Positions 26,031-33,921 of a DNA stretch of 59,466 nucleotides are shown in pieces (position 1 is the stretch's first letter; each line of letters begins with the position of its first letter). A model generated the notes under the pieces. That model was not told where the DNA came from. It did no database searches and saw nothing but the letters and a program-made list of their open reading frames with translations. This DNA comes from Clostridiales bacterium. GTDB taxonomy: Bacteria; Bacillota; Clostridia; Christensenellales; Aristaeellaceae. Both the position numbers and the translations under genes were made by a program. The stretch lies in the NCBI GenBank assembly GCA_015056155.1, contig SVGU01000006.1, positions 1 to 59,466 on the forward strand, read 5' to 3'.

Positions 26031-26798
26031 TTACATTTCGTCCAGCAGCTCCTCTGCGGAAATGACGATGCCGATCTCGCCCTCTTCCTCCGGCGCGACC
26101 ATTCCGGCCTGCAGGAAGAAGCAGATATCGCCCTCCTGCGTGAGGTAGAAATCCTCCTCCGGGTAGAAGCTTGCGTCGAATTCCTCGCGGGTCAGGTCGT
26201 CATAGACCTGATACTTTCCGCTGCCGGTCAGGCGCTCCCAGACCATGTCGCGGGCGTAGCGGGTCGCTTTGTCCGTCTGGCGGGTCAGGAGCCATTCGTC
26301 CGTTTCTTCTGCGTCCAGAAGGCCCAGCAGCACCGGCAGGTTCACGATGCGTCCTGTGCCGCTGCCGCTCAGGGCAAAGACATGGCCGCTGGTGACGGTG
26401 GAGGCGTTCGTTTCATCCCCGCCGATGGTCACGCGCTTGATGATCTTCAGGGAAAGGTGGTCATCGTTCAGGCAGGTGATCTCATAGGAGATGCTGACCA
26501 GCTTCTGCGGGTCGCCGGGCTGCATCTCGCTGGCGAGCATGGGGACCTCGAAGCCCAGCGCATCCTCGGCGGTGTAGGCGTAGGTCGTGTTGATCAGCGC
26601 CGCTAGGTCGCTGTCGCCCGCCATCTGCGGATAGCAGTAGCGGTAGACGTACAGGGCGGTGGTCTCGTCGCTGCCTTCGGGATAGCAGAACACGCCGGAC
26701 AGGTCCGGGCCGAAGGCTATCTCGGCCAGCACAGCAGCCGGCAGCAGCATCAGGCAGAGCACGGCGCAGAGGGTCATGAGGCGATGGATCGTTTTCAT
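26031..26798 (-). CDS. Secreted protein with a DUF3298/DUF4163-like domain
   Basis: The exported protein has 255 residues with a signal peptide at 1-25 (ending AVLA). The body carries the pattern of DUF4163/DUF3298 proteins related to the RsiV extracellular region: SISYEITCLNDDHLSLKI, then a central VFALSGSGTGRIVNL, and a C-terminal DFYLTQEGDICFFLQAGMVAP. RsiV binds lysozyme, but here there is no anti-sigma segment, so only an extracellular role is inferred. It is the last gene of the LCP operon, 18 bases after the thioredoxin-reductase-like gene. Confidence 0.75.
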   Translation of the reverse strand: MKTIHRLMTLCAVLCLMLLPAAVLAEIAFGPDLSGVFCYPEGSDETTALYVYRYCYPQMAGDSDLAALINTTYAYTAEDALGFEVPMLASEMQPGDPQKLVSISYEITCLNDDHLSLKIIKRVTIGGDETNASTVTSGHVFALSGSGTGRIVNLPVLLGLLDAEETDEWLLTRQTDKATRYARDMVWERLTGSGKYQVYDDLTREEFDASFYPEEDFYLTQEGDICFFLQAGMVAPEEEGEIGIVISAEELLDEM

Positions 26799-26816
26799 GC
26801 TCGTCTCCTTTGAGGG

Positions 26817-27680
26817 TTATTGGGCGGGTTTTGCGATGTCCTCGGACGCCGTGATGGCTGCGATATTGCCCTCGCCGACGGCCTTGGCAATTTGCAGGGG
26901 ATGGCCGGTACAGTCGCCGCAGGCATACACGCCGCTGACGTTGGTGCGCATGCTGCGGTCCACGCGAATGAAGGGACCGTCCATGGCAAGCCCGGGCACG
27001 AGGGACTCCACCGAGCAGGTTGGGCGGAAAACGAAAACACCGTTGTACTGCCTGACGCCCTCGTCAGTGACGACCTCGATGTGGTCTTCGTCAGCCCGCC
27101 GCAGCTCCTTCGGCTTGCCGCTGCGAAGCGTATAGGGGCCGTCCTGCGGCAGGTCATGGCCGGCGAGGCAGTAGTAATCCACCTGCGCGGCGATCCCGGC
27201 GATGAAGCACGCCTCCTCGACGCCGCCCTTCCATGCGGAAAGCACGGCGACCTCCTGTCCCCGGAAGAACATCGAGTCGCAGGTGCCGCACCAGCTCACG
27301 CCCTGTCCGAGGAGCTCCTCCTCGCCGGGCAGCAGCTTCGGGCGGGCTGCGCCGGTGGCCAGGACGACTGCCTTGCTTTCGACGATGTCGTCGCCGACGA
27401 GGGTCGCGCAGCTCTGCCCCATGGGCATCACCTGACGCGCGAGATGGGGGAGCACCTCCGCACCTGCGTCCACCGCCTGCTGGCGGAACACGCGCAGCAG
27501 CTCCTTGCCGGAGACCTGCGGCATGCCGGGGTAGTTGTCGATGCGCTCGGCTTTTTGCAGCCAGCCGGTGGCGGATTCCGTCGCCGCAACGATCACGCTG
27601 AGGCCGCGCTGCCGGGCTGTCAGCGCACAGCTCCAGGCCGCCGGGCCGGAGCCGATGATGAGGAGATCACAGTTTGCCAT
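26817..27680 (-). CDS. Thioredoxin-reductase-like flavoprotein lacking the NADPH motif
   Basis: The FAD protein has 287 residues. The N-terminal FAD motif is IIGSGPAAWSCAL and the C-terminal one is YACGDCTGHP. The redox pair CGTC is at 131/134, where TrxB has CATC. The middle domain is odd: the expected GGGDSA NADPH loop reads LSAWKGG (147-153), and no HRRDxF-type Arg cluster follows. This resembles the pyridine-nucleotide-independent, ferredoxin-linked thioredoxin reductases described in clostridia, so reduced ferredoxin may be the donor. A thioredoxin gene lies 3.1 kb upstream on the same strand. The family call is strong and the electron donor is inference. Confidence 0.85.
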   Translation of the reverse strand: MANCDLLIIGSGPAAWSCALTARQRGLSVIVAATESATGWLQKAERIDNYPGMPQVSGKELLRVFRQQAVDAGAEVLPHLARQVMPMGQSCATLVGDDIVESKAVVLATGAARPKLLPGEEELLGQGVSWCGTCDSMFFRGQEVAVLSAWKGGVEEACFIAGIAAQVDYYCLAGHDLPQDGPYTLRSGKPKELRRADEDHIEVVTDEGVRQYNGVFVFRPTCSVESLVPGLAMDGPFIRVDRSMRTNVSGVYACGDCTGHPLQIAKAVGEGNIAAITASEDIAKPAQ

Positions 27681-27697
27681 GGAAACCTCCGTTACGA

Positions 27698-29599
27698 TCA
27701 GTCAAGGTAAGTATAGCGGGCGACAAGCCACGGCATACCGTTGTATACGCCCTTCACGTCGGCGTAGATGCGGTAATAGGTGCCCTTCTTCCAGGTGGTT
27801 TTGGTCCTGTTTTCCAGCAGCACGGGCTGACTCTTGCCGTCCTCGGAGCAGTACATGACGGCCATCTGCGGGCTGTCGGTCACGAAATCGGAGAATTCGC
27901 CCATGGCCACATAGATCTGCGTGTTCTCAGCGCGGAAGGAGATGTTGCCCATCAGCTCGGAATAGTCCGCAGCGCGGGTGAGCGACCATGCCTTGCGGGT
28001 GTAATCGTCCTGGTTGGGCAGGTAGTAGATCACATAGTCCACGCGGGAGGGCTTTTTGCCGGGGTAGGTGGCCTGAATGGAGATGGTGTTGTCGCCGATC
28101 TTGTCAAACACCGCGTAGAAGGAGAATTCGCCCGTGGTGCTGAGGTTGGTGATGTTCAGGTCCGTGTGGGGGCTGAGGATGTCCACGTCTGCGCCGGGCA
28201 GGGTGGAGCAGGTGACCTGATAGCGGGACAGGCTGGTGGAGGTGTAGGTGGTGGCAGCAAGGTCAAGCGGGATCTCCTGCACCTCGCGGAACAGCACGAC
28301 CTCCATGCTGTTGTCGCGGCAATACGGGCTGCGGACGCTGACCTGATAGACGTTGTCGCCCTTGGGCTGGACGGTCGCGTTATAGGTCAGCTGACCGTTT
28401 TCGTCCACAGCGTCGGACATGTCCACGCCGTTGATGCTCACCCGGGAGCCCTGACGGACCTTGAAAACCAGGGAATACATGGCCGTGGTGACCTCGGTGC
28501 GCAGGCTGCCGGGGGTGACCAGCTCGACCGGGCTGAGGGGAATGGTGATGTCGTAGGTGATGGGATCGAGGCGGTTCTTGCCGGAGCTTGCGTTCTTGAC
28601 GTACGGCGTGAGGGTGACGGACATGGTCTCCTCCGTCACGGTGGCCAGATCCTCATACCAGGTGTAGTCCGGGATGACGATGGTCGCGAAGCCGCCGATC
28701 ACCTCGTACGTGCCGTGCAGCTCGTGAATGTAGATCAGCTGCCCCTCCTCGCCGGGGATCAGGATGGTATGGGCGGCCAGATCGTCCACCATGGAGGCGG
28801 TCACGAGGGCGCGGTTCTGATCCGAGCGCGCTTCGTTCCAGCGGCTCCACGCGGCAAGGCCGATCGCGCCGCACAGTCCCAGCGCAGCTACCACCAGCAG
28901 CACGGTCAGCATCCGGATCAAGCGCCTCTGCCGGGAACGGCGGGAAGGCGTCTGGGGCAGCTCATGCAGATTCGGCGGCTGCTTGAAGACATTGCTCTCG
29001 CGCATGTCGTCCACGATGGGATCATAGGAGCGGCTGTCCTGCCACTCGCCGGGGTTCTGGATCACGCGGGTACCGCGGGGATTGCGCGGCGGCCGTGCGG
29101 GGACGGGCTCCGGAGCGGGGTCTTCCGCCTGAGGAAATCCGGTGAAGGACACCCGGGCGGAATGCACGCGGGTCTCCGCCATGGGTTCGGGGGCGGGCTC
29201 GCTTTCCGGTTCGGGTTCCGGCGCAGCTTCCATCTGGGCGGCAGGCTCGGCATAGCTGTCTTCGGCGTAATCAGCCGCCGTATCTGCGGACGCCGTCTCA
29301 TAGGGCTGCCCGGGATAGCGCATTGCCGCTTCGGCGCGCATGCGGCGCAGACGGCGGGTACCGTCGTCCTTGCGGGCCTTGAGCTCCGCCATTTCGGCAG
29401 CGAGCACCTCGCGGTCGTCCGGGGACACGTCCACCAGACCGTCCTCATCCACGCGGATATAGGACTTGCCAGCCCTGTCATCCTTGAGGGAGGCGCGCCA
29501 GCTGGGCTGGACGGGGACGTTGGTCGGCAGCTCGGTGCCGCAGCGGAAGCACCTCGGCAGCGTCGCGCGGTTCCATTGTTGGCAGTTGGGGCATCTCAT
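27698..29599 (-). CDS. Zinc-ribbon single-pass membrane protein with a large extracellular part
   Basis: The product has 633 residues and no assigned function. The N terminus has a zinc ribbon (CPNC at residues 3-6, CFRC at 17-20). A low-complexity cytoplasmic stretch rich in Glu, Pro and Ala follows (about 90-180), then a basic segment and one membrane helix near 225-250. The remaining 380 residues are beta-rich and extracellular, apparently several similar-sized domains. The layout resembles TcaA/YvbJ-type zinc-ribbon envelope proteins. It lies 6 bases downstream of an LCP gene, which suggests a cell-envelope role. Confidence 0.7.
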   Translation of the reverse strand: MRCPNCQQWNRATLPRCFRCGTELPTNVPVQPSWRASLKDDRAGKSYIRVDEDGLVDVSPDDREVLAAEMAELKARKDDGTRRLRRMRAEAAMRYPGQPYETASADTAADYAEDSYAEPAAQMEAAPEPEPESEPAPEPMAETRVHSARVSFTGFPQAEDPAPEPVPARPPRNPRGTRVIQNPGEWQDSRSYDPIVDDMRESNVFKQPPNLHELPQTPSRRSRQRRLIRMLTVLLVVAALGLCGAIGLAAWSRWNEARSDQNRALVTASMVDDLAAHTILIPGEEGQLIYIHELHGTYEVIGGFATIVIPDYTWYEDLATVTEETMSVTLTPYVKNASSGKNRLDPITYDITIPLSPVELVTPGSLRTEVTTAMYSLVFKVRQGSRVSINGVDMSDAVDENGQLTYNATVQPKGDNVYQVSVRSPYCRDNSMEVVLFREVQEIPLDLAATTYTSTSLSRYQVTCSTLPGADVDILSPHTDLNITNLSTTGEFSFYAVFDKIGDNTISIQATYPGKKPSRVDYVIYYLPNQDDYTRKAWSLTRAADYSELMGNISFRAENTQIYVAMGEFSDFVTDSPQMAVMYCSEDGKSQPVLLENRTKTTWKKGTYYRIYADVKGVYNGMPWLVARYTYLD

Positions 29600-29605
29600 T
29601 CGTTA

Positions 29606-30544
29606 TCAGTCCTCATATTCCTCATCGTCGATGATCAGCCAGCCGCATTCCAGATAATCAGCCATGTCCTCGCGGCTCTTGACCCAGTCGATCTCCTGCA
29701 CGGACATGCCGGCATAGGAGATTGGGGAGACGGCGTCCTCCTGGGGGATGCGCAGCTCCTCGATGACGCAGGAGCGCAGGCTGTACGCGCGCTCCATGGC
29801 GATGACCATCTCCTCCAGGGACATGTTGGTCATGGTGGTGTTGCTGGCGACGGAATCCACCAGCGCACGCGCCTGATCGTAGGTCATGGTGCGGCACTGG
29901 TCCGCCAGGGTGGAAAGCACGGTGCGGGCGCGCTGGGTGCGCATGAAGTCGCCGCCGCCGCCGGCCTTGCGGATGCGCATGTAGATGACTGCCGCGCGGC
30001 CAGTGAAGAGGTAGCTGCCGGCGCGGTTCATCTTCGGCGAGGTCTGGTGGCTGTCCAGCGGATAGTCGCGCAGGTAGCGGGCTTCCTCCGCCGTGACCTC
30101 GATGTTCACGCCGCCCATATAGTCCACGATGTTGGCGATCTGCTGGAAGTCAAAGAGCACATACTTTTCCAGCCGGATGTTCAGGTGCTCGCTGATGACG
30201 CGGCAGAGCGCCTCCGGGCCGTAGTTCTTGGCGATGTAGTTGATGCGGCCGATCACGCCGTCGGGGCGGACGACCAGCGCATCACGGATGATGGAGGTGA
30301 GCATGATCCGGCCCGCGCGGGTGTCCAGCGTCAGGATCATGATGCCGTCGGAATTGCCCAGATTGGAGGGCTTGGCGTTCCACTGGTCCACGCACAGCAG
30401 AAGGTAATGATACATGCCGTCGCGGTTTTCGGGGATCTGGTCATAAGGGATGGTCTCGATGGGCTTGGGCTGATCCGCCAGCGCCGTGCTGCAGGAGAGC
30501 AGGAGCACAAAAGCAAGCAGCAGGGAGAAAAAACGTTTGAGCAT
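29606..30544 (-). CDS. LytR-CpsA-Psr (LCP) family protein
   Basis: LCP enzymes attach polymers such as teichoic acid or capsule to peptidoglycan outside the cell. This protein has 312 residues. A hydrophobic N terminus (1-24) is followed by family motifs: LTLDTRAGRIMLTSIIRDAL with the phosphate-binding Arg and Asp, INYIAKNYGPEALCRVI, IVDYMGGVNIEV, and IYMRIRKAGGGGDFMRTQRA with the Arg cluster. A possible SPase I site (ALAD) makes release possible, although LCP proteins are normally membrane-anchored. I chose the ATG at 30544, 10 bases after AAAGGAG. It heads a four-gene operon. Confidence 0.9.
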   Translation of the reverse strand: MLKRFFSLLLAFVLLLSCSTALADQPKPIETIPYDQIPENRDGMYHYLLLCVDQWNAKPSNLGNSDGIMILTLDTRAGRIMLTSIIRDALVVRPDGVIGRINYIAKNYGPEALCRVISEHLNIRLEKYVLFDFQQIANIVDYMGGVNIEVTAEEARYLRDYPLDSHQTSPKMNRAGSYLFTGRAAVIYMRIRKAGGGGDFMRTQRARTVLSTLADQCRTMTYDQARALVDSVASNTTMTNMSLEEMVIAMERAYSLRSCVIEELRIPQEDAVSPISYAGMSVQEIDWVKSREDMADYLECGWLIIDDEEYED

Positions 30545-30642
30545 CGGTCTGTCACTCCTTTGTGGTTTGTTTCTACCAATACAGGAACGAATCAGCACAG
30601 CCGTTTCGTCCCGCGGGAGGCTGATTTATGCGCTACAGAAGC

Positions 30643-30671
30643 ATTATACCACCCTTCCGGCCGAAAAGGAA
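30643..30671 (-). promoter_or_regulatory. Probable promoter of the LCP operon
   Basis: On the minus strand, a perfect TATAAT lies 17 bases after a weak TTCCTT, about 100 bases before the LCP start. Confidence 0.55.
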
Positions 30672-30711
30672 GAGGGAAGGCCCATATTTCACGCTTCGGA
30701 CGGGGAAAACG

Positions 30712-30749
30712 GCATGAAGAAAGCCCGCACAGGAAAGCTCCGTGCGGGC
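30712..30749 (-). terminator. Terminator after trxA
   Basis: On the minus strand, the perfect 8-bp stem GCCCGCAC/GTGCGGGC is followed by TTTCTTCAT, 15 bases after the trxA stop. Confidence 0.8.
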
Positions 30750-30763
30750 AGGAAAACATGGGG

Positions 30764-31078
30764 TCACAGCGCCTTCCGGATCATCTCTTCCAGCGCGCTC
30801 TTGGGCATGAAGCCGAGCTTCTGATCGACAATCTTGCCGTCCTTGAACAGGATCAGCGTGGGGATGGACATGACGCGGAACTGCTTCGCCAGCTCCGGGC
30901 ACTTGTCCACGTCCACCTTGCCGACGGCGACCTGGCCCTCGTACTGGGCGGAGACCTCCTCCACCACCGGCGCGAGCATGCGGCACGGGCCGCACCACGT
31001 CGCCCAGAAATCGATCAGCACAGGCTTGTCCTGATTGATAAACGCATTGAATTCTTCCGTCATGATCTCCTTTGCCAT
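30764..31078 (-). CDS. trxA: Thioredoxin
   Basis: This cytoplasmic disulfide reductase has 104 residues, the usual length. The active site is FWATWCGPCRMLAPV near residues 24-38, and the cis-Pro loop is MSIPTLILFKDG. I chose the ATG at 31078 after AAGGAGG; a TTG two codons upstream is in frame but lies at the ribosome site. It follows rseC by 30 bases. A thioredoxin-reductase-like gene lies 3.1 kb downstream on the same strand and may be its reductant partner. Confidence 0.96.
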   Translation of the reverse strand: MAKEIMTEEFNAFINQDKPVLIDFWATWCGPCRMLAPVVEEVSAQYEGQVAVGKVDVDKCPELAKQFRVMSIPTLILFKDGKIVDQKLGFMPKSALEEMIRKAL

Positions 31079-31108
31079 GATCAATACCTCCTTCAGTCGT
31101 ATCTGCGA

Positions 31109-31522
31109 TTATTCTTCACTTGCTGCGGGAATGACGCGGACCAGCTGGGGCCGCCACTTCGGGTCGGACTGGCGGCGCTTTTCCGTCAGGGCCAGCACCA
31201 GCGCGGGGATGCCGAGACCGATCAGGCCGCCCAGGATCGCGCCAAGGGAATTCTGAAGGGGAATGTACAGATTTCCCAGCGCCATGCCCAGAAACAGACC
31301 CATCAGCGGGATCAGGTACACGATGACGGACGCGCGGGTCACGGTGCTCGCGGGGAGGCTGACGACGACTTTGTCGCCCACCCGGGCACGACCCTTCAGC
31401 CGAAGATTCATCACCTTCTGCCCGCCGTGGCATGCATTGCACTTCTCACAGTCCGCAGGGCGGCAGAATTCGATCTCCAGCCATTCACCCTGCACAGCCT
31501 TGACCTCACCGGTTCTATCCAT
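31109..31522 (-). CDS. rseC: RseC/MucC-family (SoxR-reducing system) membrane protein
   Basis: The product has 137 residues. A small N-terminal domain begins with MDRTGEVKAVQGEWLEIEF and carries the Cys cluster CRPADCEKCNACHG (about residues 23-36). Two membrane segments follow (about 72-117), as in RseC. In bacteria the family associates with Rnf-type electron transport and redox sensing, and the Cys cluster may bind a metal or an Fe-S centre. I chose the ATG at 31522 after AGGAG; the open frame continues far upstream without support. It is probably transcribed with trxA. Confidence 0.85.
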   Translation of the reverse strand: MDRTGEVKAVQGEWLEIEFCRPADCEKCNACHGGQKVMNLRLKGRARVGDKVVVSLPASTVTRASVIVYLIPLMGLFLGMALGNLYIPLQNSLGAILGGLIGLGIPALVLALTEKRRQSDPKWRPQLVRVIPAASEE

Positions 31523-31556
31523 CCGACAATCGCTCCTGTCTGTATTCGTTGGCGAT

Positions 31557-31585
31557 ATTATAGCACACTTTCCTGCGCTTGGGAA
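31557..31585 (-). promoter_or_regulatory. Probable promoter of rseC-trxA
   Basis: On the minus strand, TTCCCA and a perfect TATAAT are separated by 17 bases, about 35 bases before the rseC start. Confidence 0.55.
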
Positions 31586-31680
31586 GGGGCGCGCCGGTGG
31601 TTTTCCCCTGCACTGAAAGGATACCCGGAAAAGAGACCGCTGAAACATGTATTCTCCGGAAAGCCGGAAAAATCTTCGGC

Positions 31681-32175
31681 TCACGGCATCGGCGTGCTTG
31701 CGGTCATGATGTGTACGCTTTCCGGAGCTGCACCGGCGTGGGCGGCGGCGAGGGTCAGCACGAGCGCCGTTTCCTCCTGCGTGACGGCGGCCTTTTCCGT
31801 CACGATGGTCACGCTTCCCCCTGACACGACGGCAGCGCACGGGGCAAGGCTGCTTGTGGCGAGGAGGCGGTCAAGGGCGGCTTCTGCTTCCCGGTCGGCG
31901 GCGAGCTGTGTCAGGCGCTGCGCTGCTGCCTCGCGGGTCGCAGTGTCGAGCGTGCCGTTGATGCTGACGGCGTGGAGTGCGGCGACGTCGGTCATGTAGG
32001 CATCGGCGTGCTCCGCCTGAAAGACGGAAACGGCGGAGGTGACAGGCAGGGACACCGTCTGTGCATCCTCCTCCAGACGCCTTTGGTTGACTACGCTGGA
32101 CACCAGGAGCGCCGCGGTCATCAGGACGACCATGAACAGGCTGCGGTGCCGTGTGAGAAAGCTGTTATTTTCCAT
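31681..32175 (-). CDS. spoIIIAH: Stage III sporulation protein AH
   Basis: This mother-cell membrane protein crosses the intermembrane space to meet SpoIIQ in the feeding channel. It has 164 residues, against about 218 in Bacillus subtilis. One membrane segment (about 12-30) and a linker lead into the ring-building domain (about 85-160): TREAAAQRLTQLAADREAEA is the helix typical of AH, and AVVSGGSVTIVT the following strand. It is the last gene of the spoIIIA operon, 1 base after spoIIIAG, with AAGGAGG upstream. No strong terminator follows. Confidence 0.87.
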   Translation of the reverse strand: MENNSFLTRHRSLFMVVLMTAALLVSSVVNQRRLEEDAQTVSLPVTSAVSVFQAEHADAYMTDVAALHAVSINGTLDTATREAAAQRLTQLAADREAEAALDRLLATSSLAPCAAVVSGGSVTIVTEKAAVTQEETALVLTLAAAHAGAAPESVHIMTASTPMP

Positions 32176-32176
32176 G

Positions 32177-32509
32177 CTATCTGCCTCCTTGACGTGGATA
32201 AACGGCGATGCGCTCCCTGTCGATGCCGAGCAGCGCGGAAACGGCGGAGGTCAATCGGAGCTGCACGGCAACGTCGCCCGCGCCCTGTGCGACGACGAGC
32301 GCGCCGCAGGGCACCGCGTCGTCATAGTACACGCAGACCTCTACCTGTCCCGCGCCCGCGATTTCCGACAGCACGCGGCTGATACCTTCATCCGGCGCAC
32401 CGCTGCTGTCTCCATGGGCAAAGAACAGCGAAAGCAGCACGCAGATGAGTATTGCGCCCAGCAGCCAGCCGTCCTTGCGAAGCCAGGCGCGCAGTGCGGA
32501 CATGTTCAT
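32177..32509 (-). CDS. spoIIIAG: Stage III sporulation protein AG, shortened
   Basis: SpoIIIAG forms a large ring in the feeding channel between mother cell and forespore. This version has 110 residues, about half the B. subtilis length of 229. One membrane segment (about 14-31) is followed by a compact ring-building domain: ISRVLSEIAGAGQVEVCVYY, then directly GALVVAQGAGD and LTSAVSALLGIDRERIAVYP. The long insertion normally between these halves, the beta-triangle, is absent. The start at 32509 overlaps the spoIIIAF stop (ATGA). The frame is open to 32551 without support. Confidence 0.85.
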   Translation of the reverse strand: MNMSALRAWLRKDGWLLGAILICVLLSLFFAHGDSSGAPDEGISRVLSEIAGAGQVEVCVYYDDAVPCGALVVAQGAGDVAVQLRLTSAVSALLGIDRERIAVYPRQGGR

Positions 32510-32766
32510 GGCTCCGCCCCCTGATATGCCTGTGCGGCGGCTTCTGCGCACCGTTCAACACCGGTGCCGCTGACGGTCAGGACCGATGCGGGCGGGGAGA
32601 GCTCCGGCAGCTGCATGAGTGCGGCAAGCCCGTCGGACCAGATGAGCAGCATGAGCAGCCCGGCGGCCATCGCTGCTGTGCGCCGCAGGGAACCCTCCGG
32701 AAGCATCGCGTTCATCAGTCCGGAGATCAGCGCGAGGGCAGAAAAGGTTTCGAGCAGGTCCATCAT
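32506..32766 (-). CDS. spoIIIAF: Stage III sporulation protein AF, truncated form
   Basis: Assigned by position between spoIIIAE and spoIIIAG and by its N-terminal pattern. It has 86 residues, whereas B. subtilis AF has about 206. Two hydrophobic helices are present (about residues 7-23 and 30-47), followed by about 38 residues. The C-terminal ring-building-like domain of AF is missing. No frameshift is evident, because the reading frame ends in an ATGA overlap with spo[13 protein letters not shown] precedes the start; the second of two tandem ATGs is also possible. Confidence 0.75.
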   Translation of the reverse strand: MMDLLETFSALALISGLMNAMLPEGSLRRTAAMAAGLLMLLIWSDGLAALMQLPELSPPASVLTVSGTGVERCAEAAAQAYQGAEP

Positions 32767-32790
32767 GATCGTGCGGCCTCCTTTGGCGTT

Positions 32791-33921
32791 TCACCGGAGC
32801 ATCATGGTCATGCCGCTCACCGCGACCAGCTGGGCGATGAGCATCAGGAACATGGCTGCGGCGCAGAGCTGGATGATGAACAGCAGCATCAGCACCCGCC
32901 CGAAGTCATGGATGCATTCCGAAAGCGGACTGTCCGAGACGGGCTGCATCAGGGCGGAGGCGAGGCGGTACAGCATGGCGGATACGAGCGTCTGACACAG
33001 GGGCGTGAGCGCGTAGGAGGCAATCAGCATCAGCCCGGTCACGCCCAGCGCCCCCTGCACCAGCATCCCGGAGCCGACGAGCGTGTCCACCGTGTCGGCA
33101 AAAAGCCCGCCCACCACCGGGATCAGGTTGCTCAGGGCATATTTGGCCGTCCGCAGCGTCACGCCGTCGAGTGCGGCAGCGGTCACGGACCGGGTCGTCA
33201 GCACGCCGATGAAGATCGTGAAGCACACGCCCAGCGTCCACGTCGCGCAGGTCTGCATAAACGCGGCAAGCCGCTGCAGGCGGATGCCTTCCCCCAGATG
33301 GCACAGCATCGTCAGGATGGCCGCGCCGGTAGCAAGGGGAAGGGTCACTTCGTTGATCATGGTCGTCATTGTGCTGGCGGAAGCGACGACGGCTGGCTGC
33401 ATCAGCGCGGAGCCCCCGGAGCCGCCTACCGCAGCCATCATCGTCAGCAGCAGCGGGAACAGCCCCTGCATGCTGTCGCTCATCCGGGCAACGGCGTTTT
33501 CGGCCAGGGCGATGTGCTCCGTCAGGTCCTGCGTGAGCATCACGCATACGGACAGCTGGCATACAACCCGCGCCGCATCGGAGCTCCTGCCGGTCAGACG
33601 CCGCAGGATGCTCAGCAGCATCGCCGGGGCAATGAGCCGTGTCAGCCGCCAGAGGCTGCGGCGCGCGGCAGACAGCAGCAGGTCGCCGATCAGGGATAGA
33701 GCCGCAGAGGCGTCCAGCGTCAGCTCTCCCCGGGCGATGGCTGCGAGCGTCGGCAGGAATCCGCCGGAAGCGCGGAAGGGATCGCCGCCCTGAAGAGCCG
33801 CGTCCAGCGCCTGCGTGTCCAGCGAACCGATCAGCTGATCGATTCCCTGGGACAGGGAGAGCGCGCTGTCCGTCTCCTCGGCAAAGGCTGTCACAGGCAG
33901 CAGGAGCGCCGCGATGATCAG
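32791..33921 (-). CDS. spoIIIAE: Stage III sporulation protein AE (no ATG/GTG/TTG start)
   Basis: This polytopic mother-cell membrane protein is part of the SpoIIIA channel. It has about 376 residues (B. subtilis 399). Family stretches include LPTLAAIARGELTLD, KYALSNLIPVVGGLFADTVDT and SECIHDFGRVLMLLFI, with about seven membrane segments. No ATG, GTG or TTG exists in frame near the expected start. The best candidate is CTG at 33921, which overlaps the spoIIIAD stop as CTGA. It would give a short, uncharged signal-like segment (LIIAALLLPVTAFA). No ribosome site is visible there, so coupling to spoIIIAD or a sequence error are possible. Identity is sure and the start is not. Confidence 0.88.
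   Translation of the reverse strand: MIIAALLLPVTAFAEETDSALSLSQGIDQLIGSLDTQALDAALQGGDPFRASGGFLPTLAAIARGELTLDASAALSLIGDLLLSAARRSLWRLTRLIAPAMLLSILRRLTGRSSDAARVVCQLSVCVMLTQDLTEHIALAENAVARMSDSMQGLFPLLLTMMAAVGGSGGSALMQPAVVASASTMTTMINEVTLPLATGAAILTMLCHLGEGIRLQRLAAFMQTCATWTLGVCFTIFIGVLTTRSVTAAALDGVTLRTAKYALSNLIPVVGGLFADTVDTLVGSGMLVQGALGVTGLMLIASYALTPLCQTLVSAMLYRLASALMQPVSDSPLSECIHDFGRVLMLLFIIQLCAAAMFLMLIAQLVAVSGMTMMLR

Noticed and set aside
27674..31999. Uninterrupted plus-strand reading frame of about 1440 codons
   Set aside because: It lies antisense to the LCP, zinc-ribbon, reductase, trxA and rseC genes, has low-complexity His/Ala/Gly composition and no ribosome site; it results from the GC-rich codon use of the true genes.
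32177..32766. Frameshift within spoIIIAF/AG as the explanation for their short length
   Set aside because: Both genes end in frames that join neatly (ATGA overlap, 1-base gap), and no coding remnants of the missing domains are visible in other frames; sequence error is still kept as a check in the findings.
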